NCBI RefSeq assembly: GCF_004337705.1
Contig: NZ_SKBU01000022.1
Location: 1-32,779, forward strand
Direction of reading: 5' to 3'
DNA: 32,779 bases
From: Rubrobacter taiwanensis
GTDB taxonomy: Bacteria; Actinomycetota; Rubrobacteria; Rubrobacterales; Rubrobacteraceae
How positions within the stretch are numbered: position 1 is the stretch's first letter; every line of letters begins with the position of its first letter. Of this stretch, positions 29,776 to 32,779 are shown in pieces. The notes under the pieces were generated by a model. It was given only the letters and a program-made list of their open reading frames with translations, did no database searches and was not told the origin of the DNA. The translations under genes and the position numbers were made by a program.

Positions 29776-30951
29776 TTGTCCGACGGGGCGGGCTCCGGTA
29801 ACCTCTGCGTGGTGGGCTCCGGACGGCACACGCTCCTCTTCCTGATCCTCCTCCTCCTGCTCCCGGCGGGACCGGCCGCGGCGCAGGAGGAGGGGGCCGG
29901 AATCCGGGTTGAGGCCGCGGCCTGGGCCGTGGCGGACGCCGCGACCGGCGAGTACCTGCTCGGGGAGAACGCCGACGAGCGGCTCCCGATGGCCTCTACG
30001 ACCAAGATCATGACCGCGCTCGTGGTGCTGGAGAGCGGCGTGGATCCGGAAGAGGAGGTCGTCGTCTCGGAGCGGGCGGCCTCCTTCGCGCAGCCAATCT
30101 ACAGCAACGTCGGGCTCCGGGCGGGGGACCGCATCAGCGTGCGGGACCTGCTCGCGGCCCTCATCGTCGCCTCCGGCAACGACGCCGCCCACGCCCTGGC
30201 CGAGCACGTCGGGGACGGGAGCGCGGAGCGGTTCGTGCGCATGATGAACGAGAAGGCCGCCCGGCTGGGGCTTGAGAACACGCGCTTCGCCAACCCCGAG
30301 GGCCTGGACGAGGAGGGGCACTACACCAGCGCGCGGGATCTGGCGACCCTCTCCGCCCGCGCCATGCGGCATCCGCTCTTCCGGGAGCTGGCGGGCACCG
30401 CCGCCACCGTCATAGCCACGCAGGACCGGGAGATCCCTCTTATAAGCACCAACGAGCTGCTTGCGGCCTACCCGCCCGCGACCGGGATCAAGACCGGCAC
30501 CACCGCCGAAGCGGGGGCCACCTTCGTCGGATCTGCCGCAGCGGGCGGCGAGTCGTACTTCGCGGTCGTGCTCGACGCCCGGCAGGACCGCTTCGCAGCC
30601 GCGCGGAGGCTTCTGGAGTACGCCTTCGCCCGCTACGAGCGCGAACCGCTGGTGCGCGAGGGGGAGACGTACGCCACCGTCCCGGTCCCCTACCGGCGGG
30701 GGGAATTCGTGGAGCTGGCGGCCGCCGGGAGCGTGGAGGCCCTCACCGATGTGGGGGACGTCGTGGAGTACCGCGTCTCGGCCGAAGACCCCCTGCCCGG
30801 AGGGGCGCGGGAGGGGCGGCGGCTCGGGGAGATAGAGGTCTTCGTGGACGGGGAGCGCGTGGGAAGCAGTCCGCTCGTCGCGGTACGGGGATACGAGGAG
30901 GCCTCAATCTGGGATAAGATTCGCTATGCGGTGGGGGAGATACGGGAGTAG
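29776..30951 (+). CDS. D-alanyl-D-alanine carboxypeptidase (DacA-type)
   Basis: Secreted low-molecular-mass penicillin-binding protein that trims the stem peptide. A signal peptide is evident (LLFLILLLLLPAGPAAAQ, cleavage after AAA or AAQ). Catalytic motifs are STTK (Ser74-Lys77), SGN (133-135) and KTGT (near 239-242). The C-terminal ~110 residues form the beta-rich PBP5-type domain; the final helix (SIWDKIRYAVGEIRE) may associate with the membrane. The TTG at 29776 is the longest start; GTG 29809 would give a shorter n-region and is plausible. No ribosome-binding site is obvious for either. Confidence 0.9.
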   Translation: MSDGAGSGNLCVVGSGRHTLLFLILLLLLPAGPAAAQEEGAGIRVEAAAWAVADAATGEYLLGENADERLPMASTTKIMTALVVLESGVDPEEEVVVSERAASFAQPIYSNVGLRAGDRISVRDLLAALIVASGNDAAHALAEHVGDGSAERFVRMMNEKAARLGLENTRFANPEGLDEEGHYTSARDLATLSARAMRHPLFRELAGTAATVIATQDREIPLISTNELLAAYPPATGIKTGTTAEAGATFVGSAAAGGESYFAVVLDARQDRFAAARRLLEYAFARYEREPLVREGETYATVPVPYRRGEFVELAAAGSVEALTDVGDVVEYRVSAEDPLPGGAREGRRLGEIEVFVDGERVGSSPLVAVRGYEEASIWDKIRYAVGEIRE

Positions 30952-30975
30952 CGGGACAAGGGAGGATTTTAGGAG

Positions 30976-31938
30976 ATGATCCTGACCGTGACGCTCAACG
31001 CCGCCGTGGACCGGACGGTGGTGGTACCGAACCTGACCCTCGGGCACCGGCACCGGGCCCCCGAGAACCTCACGCTCGCCGGCGGCAAGGGTATAAACGT
31101 CGCCCGCGGGCTGAAGGCGCTGGGGGTCCCGGTGCTGGCCACGGGGCTCGCCGGGGGGCGCAACCGCGACGCCATCCGGGACGGGCTCTCCGAAGCGGCC
31201 ATCCCCTTCGACTTCGTAGAGATAAAGGGCCAGTCGCGCACCTCCACGGCCATCATAGATCCTACCAGCGGGACGCAGACCGAGATCAACGAGTACGGCC
31301 CCCGGGTGCTGCCCGAGGAGGCCGAGGAGTTCGCCCGGCGCTTCAACTTCCTGCTGGAGTACGCCACGGCCGTGGTCTTCGCCGGCAGCCTGCCGCGCGA
31401 CATGGAGGAGAGCTTCCTGGCGCGGCTGATCCAGGACGCGCGCGGGCGGGAGCTGACGACCGTGGTGGACTCGACCCCGACCGTGCTCCGGGCGGCGCTC
31501 AAGGCGAACCCTTCCCTCGTGAGCCCGAACCAGCACGAGGCCGAGAGCGTCGTCGGCTTCGACTTCATCGAGCGCGAGGACTTCCCGCGCGGCGTGCGCC
31601 GGCTGGTCGAGCTCGGCGCCGGACGGGCCTGCATCACCTCTCCCGAGGGGCACTCCTACCTGACGCTGGACGGTGAGAGCGTCCTGGCCGCCCATGCGCC
31701 GCGGGTTGAGCCCCGCTCCACCATCGGGAGCGGGGACGCATATCTGGCCGGGCTGCTGGCCGGGCTTTTGCACCGGGAGCTGGACCCGCTGGAGGCCATC
31801 CGGCTCGCCGCCGGATGCGCCGCGGCCAACGCCGAGATGCTGGGGGCCGGGGTCTTCGACCCCCGGCGGGCCGAGGAGCTGGCCCGCGAGGTGGAGGTCG
31901 AGATCCTGGAGGGCGGCACGGAGAGGGACGCCGTGTGA
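30976..31938 (+). CDS. PfkB-family sugar kinase (1-phosphofructokinase-like)
   Basis: Ribokinase-fold kinase, closest in pattern to 1-phosphofructokinase FruK and tagatose-6-phosphate kinase LacC. The N-terminus MILTVTLNAAVDRTV and AGGKGINVARGLKALG are substrate-site signatures. The catalytic motif is GSGDAYLAGLLAG (usually GAGDAF) near residues 252-264, with Asp as base. The 320-residue length is normal. GGAGGATTTTAGGAG precedes the ATG. No fructose PTS gene is in the window, so the substrate is uncertain. It lies 24 nt after the carboxypeptidase stop, possibly co-transcribed. Confidence 0.88.
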   Translation: MILTVTLNAAVDRTVVVPNLTLGHRHRAPENLTLAGGKGINVARGLKALGVPVLATGLAGGRNRDAIRDGLSEAAIPFDFVEIKGQSRTSTAIIDPTSGTQTEINEYGPRVLPEEAEEFARRFNFLLEYATAVVFAGSLPRDMEESFLARLIQDARGRELTTVVDSTPTVLRAALKANPSLVSPNQHEAESVVGFDFIEREDFPRGVRRLVELGAGRACITSPEGHSYLTLDGESVLAAHAPRVEPRSTIGSGDAYLAGLLAGLLHRELDPLEAIRLAAGCAAANAEMLGAGVFDPRRAEELAREVEVEILEGGTERDAV

Positions 31939-31969
31939 GCGGCCGGGAAAAGCCGGCCCCGGCGCGTGC

Positions 31970-31975
31970 TAGAAT
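31970..31975 (+). promoter_or_regulatory. trxA -10 box (TAGAAT)
   Basis: TAGAAT follows the kinase gene by about 30 nt and precedes trxA by 47 nt, with GAGGAGG further downstream as ribosome-binding site. No good -35 is visible. Confidence 0.5.
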
Positions 31976-32022
31976 AGTCGGGCGAATCCTGGAGTAGTAG
32001 CGGCGAGGAGGTTGCTTAGGAC

Positions 32023-32340
32023 ATGGCGGTTGCAGTAGGGGAGGTAACGGACGCCACCTTCGAGGAGGAGGTCCTCAAGTCCGACAAGCCGGTTATCGTG
32101 GACTTCTGGGCTCCGTGGTGCCAGCCGTGCAAGCGGATAGCCCCGATCCTGGAGCAGATAGCCGGGGAGCGGGACGACGTGCGGGTCGTCAAGCTGAACG
32201 TGGATGACAACCCGAACACGGCCATGACCTACAGCATCACGAGCATCCCGACCGTGGTCCGTTTCGAAGGCGGCGAGATAACCCGCCGGGTTGTCGGGGC
32301 CCTGCCGAAGGGGCAGCTCATCTCCGAGCTGGGCCTCTGA
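32023..32340 (+). CDS. trxA: Thioredoxin
   Basis: Cytoplasmic disulfide reductase of 105 residues, the standard length. The active site is FWAPWCQPCKRIAP with Cys33 and Cys36; the usual Gly between them is Gln, which is a known minor variant. The cis-proline loop is SITSIPTVV, and the buried Asp is in VIVDFW. It is complete, unlike the cysteine-free fold at 29186-29740. GAGGAGG lies about 12 nt before the ATG. It sits between a sugar kinase and the chaperonin gene with its own promoter. Confidence 0.95.
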   Translation: MAVAVGEVTDATFEEEVLKSDKPVIVDFWAPWCQPCKRIAPILEQIAGERDDVRVVKLNVDDNPNTAMTYSITSIPTVVRFEGGEITRRVVGALPKGQLISELGL

Positions 32341-32349
32341 AAGGCCGCA

Positions 32350-32378
32350 TTGCACCTCCCTTCCCGCCCGGTTAAAAT
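32350..32378 (+). promoter_or_regulatory. groES promoter
   Basis: TTGCAC (32350-32355) and TAAAAT (32373-32378) are separated by exactly 17 nt. The ~80-nt leader to groES holds no CIRCE inverted repeat, so HrcA control is not indicated by this sequence. Confidence 0.65.
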
Positions 32379-32464
32379 TCCGGCGGACGACGCGGGGGAA
32401 CGCTGTCCGGCGGAAGTCCGCAGTGCCGATGGTCACTAACAAAGTACCGGAAGGAGGTTCGAAG

Positions 32465-32731
32465 ATGAAGTTCAAGCCGCTGGGAGAGCGTGCGCTGGTG
32501 AAGCTGGTCGAGCGGGAGGACAGGACCGAGTCCGGCATCGTGCTGCCGGATACGGCCAAGGAGAAGCCGCAGACCGCCGAGGTAATAGCCGTCGGGGATT
32601 CCGACGAGGTCAAGGTCAGTGCGGGAGACACGGTGGTCTTCGCCAAGTACTCCGGCACCGAGATCAAGCTCAACGGCGAGGATTACCTGATCCTGGACGC
32701 CGACGACATCCTGGGGGTCGTCGAGGAGTAG
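32465..32731 (+). CDS. groES: Co-chaperonin GroES
   Basis: Ten-kilodalton lid of the GroEL folding chamber. MKFKPLGERALVKLVE opens the typical beta-barrel, SGIVLPDTAKEKPQTAEVIAVG contains the mobile loop that docks on GroEL, and GDTVVFAKYSGTEIKLNGEDYLIL is the family signature. The 88-residue length is slightly short but complete. AAGGAGG lies 8 nt before the ATG. groEL is not present in the 48 nt that remain; either it follows beyond the window edge or it lies elsewhere, as in many actinobacteria. Confidence 0.96.
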   Translation: MKFKPLGERALVKLVEREDRTESGIVLPDTAKEKPQTAEVIAVGDSDEVKVSAGDTVVFAKYSGTEIKLNGEDYLILDADDILGVVEE

Positions 32732-32779
32732 GCTCACCTCGCAAGAGCCCGCCGGCTGCGACCCCCGATTCAAGGCGCG

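Noticed and set aside
28322-29845. A 507-residue plus-strand open frame over pyrF and the thioredoxin-fold gene
   Set aside because: Its Gly/Arg/Ala-rich translation has no domain and conflicts with pyrF in the neighbouring frame and the minus-strand gene.
32341-32464. CIRCE operator upstream of groES
   Set aside because: No TTAGCACTC/GAGTGCTAA pair or close variant is present; only a normal promoter was found.

Overview
The window looks like a high-GC, thermophile-type actinobacterial chromosome, most likely a Rubrobacter relative. This is inferred from the mixed ATG/GTG/TTG starts, GC-rich housekeeping genes, a MurE without the DNPR signature of meso-diaminopimelate enzymes, and a type I-D CRISPR system beside ordinary core genes. 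No ribosomal RNA is present to settle the species.

Region 1 (1-17357) is one CRISPR-Cas island. The window opens inside an array of identical 37-nt repeats (13 complete, one cut by the left edge). The array reads leftward on the minus strand from an AT-richer leader at 968-1235. Rightward from the leader come a WYL regulator, the adaptation genes cas1-cas2-cas4-csa1, a VapBC toxin-antitoxin pair, a 72-nt leftover of a second csa1 gene and an orphan VapB-type antitoxin. A tightly overlapping interference operon follows: cas3 helicase, a separate HD nuclease, cas10d, csc2 and csc1. csc1 is fused to a minimal nucleotidyltransferase (MNT) and is followed by a HEPN gene. A CARF-HEPN gene and cas6 complete the operon. 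cas3 through csc1 are visibly lower in GC than the genes on either side, so the island looks assembled from parts.

The most interesting feature is the Csc1-MNT fusion overlapping a HEPN gene. MNT and HEPN proteins normally form a free-standing toxin-antitoxin pair. Here the antitoxin-like half is part of a Cascade backbone subunit. With VapC and the CARF-HEPN protein, one operon carries three candidate RNases besides the CRISPR nucleases.

Region 2 (17358-24799) holds surE and a HAD phosphatase on the plus strand. A class V aminotransferase and bioY follow on the minus strand, then a class A penicillin-binding protein on the plus strand, and rpoD with an inositol-monophosphatase-family gene on the minus strand. 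Region 3 (24800-32779) holds murE, a CsoR-family protein without metal ligands, small membrane and coiled-coil proteins, pyrE, HU, pyrF, a thioredoxin-fold protein without its cysteines, a D-Ala-D-Ala carboxypeptidase, a PfkB sugar kinase, trxA and groES. Several genes here have a -10 box only 7-13 nt before the start codon, which suggests nearly leaderless mRNAs. Three convergent gene pairs share overlapping stop codons.
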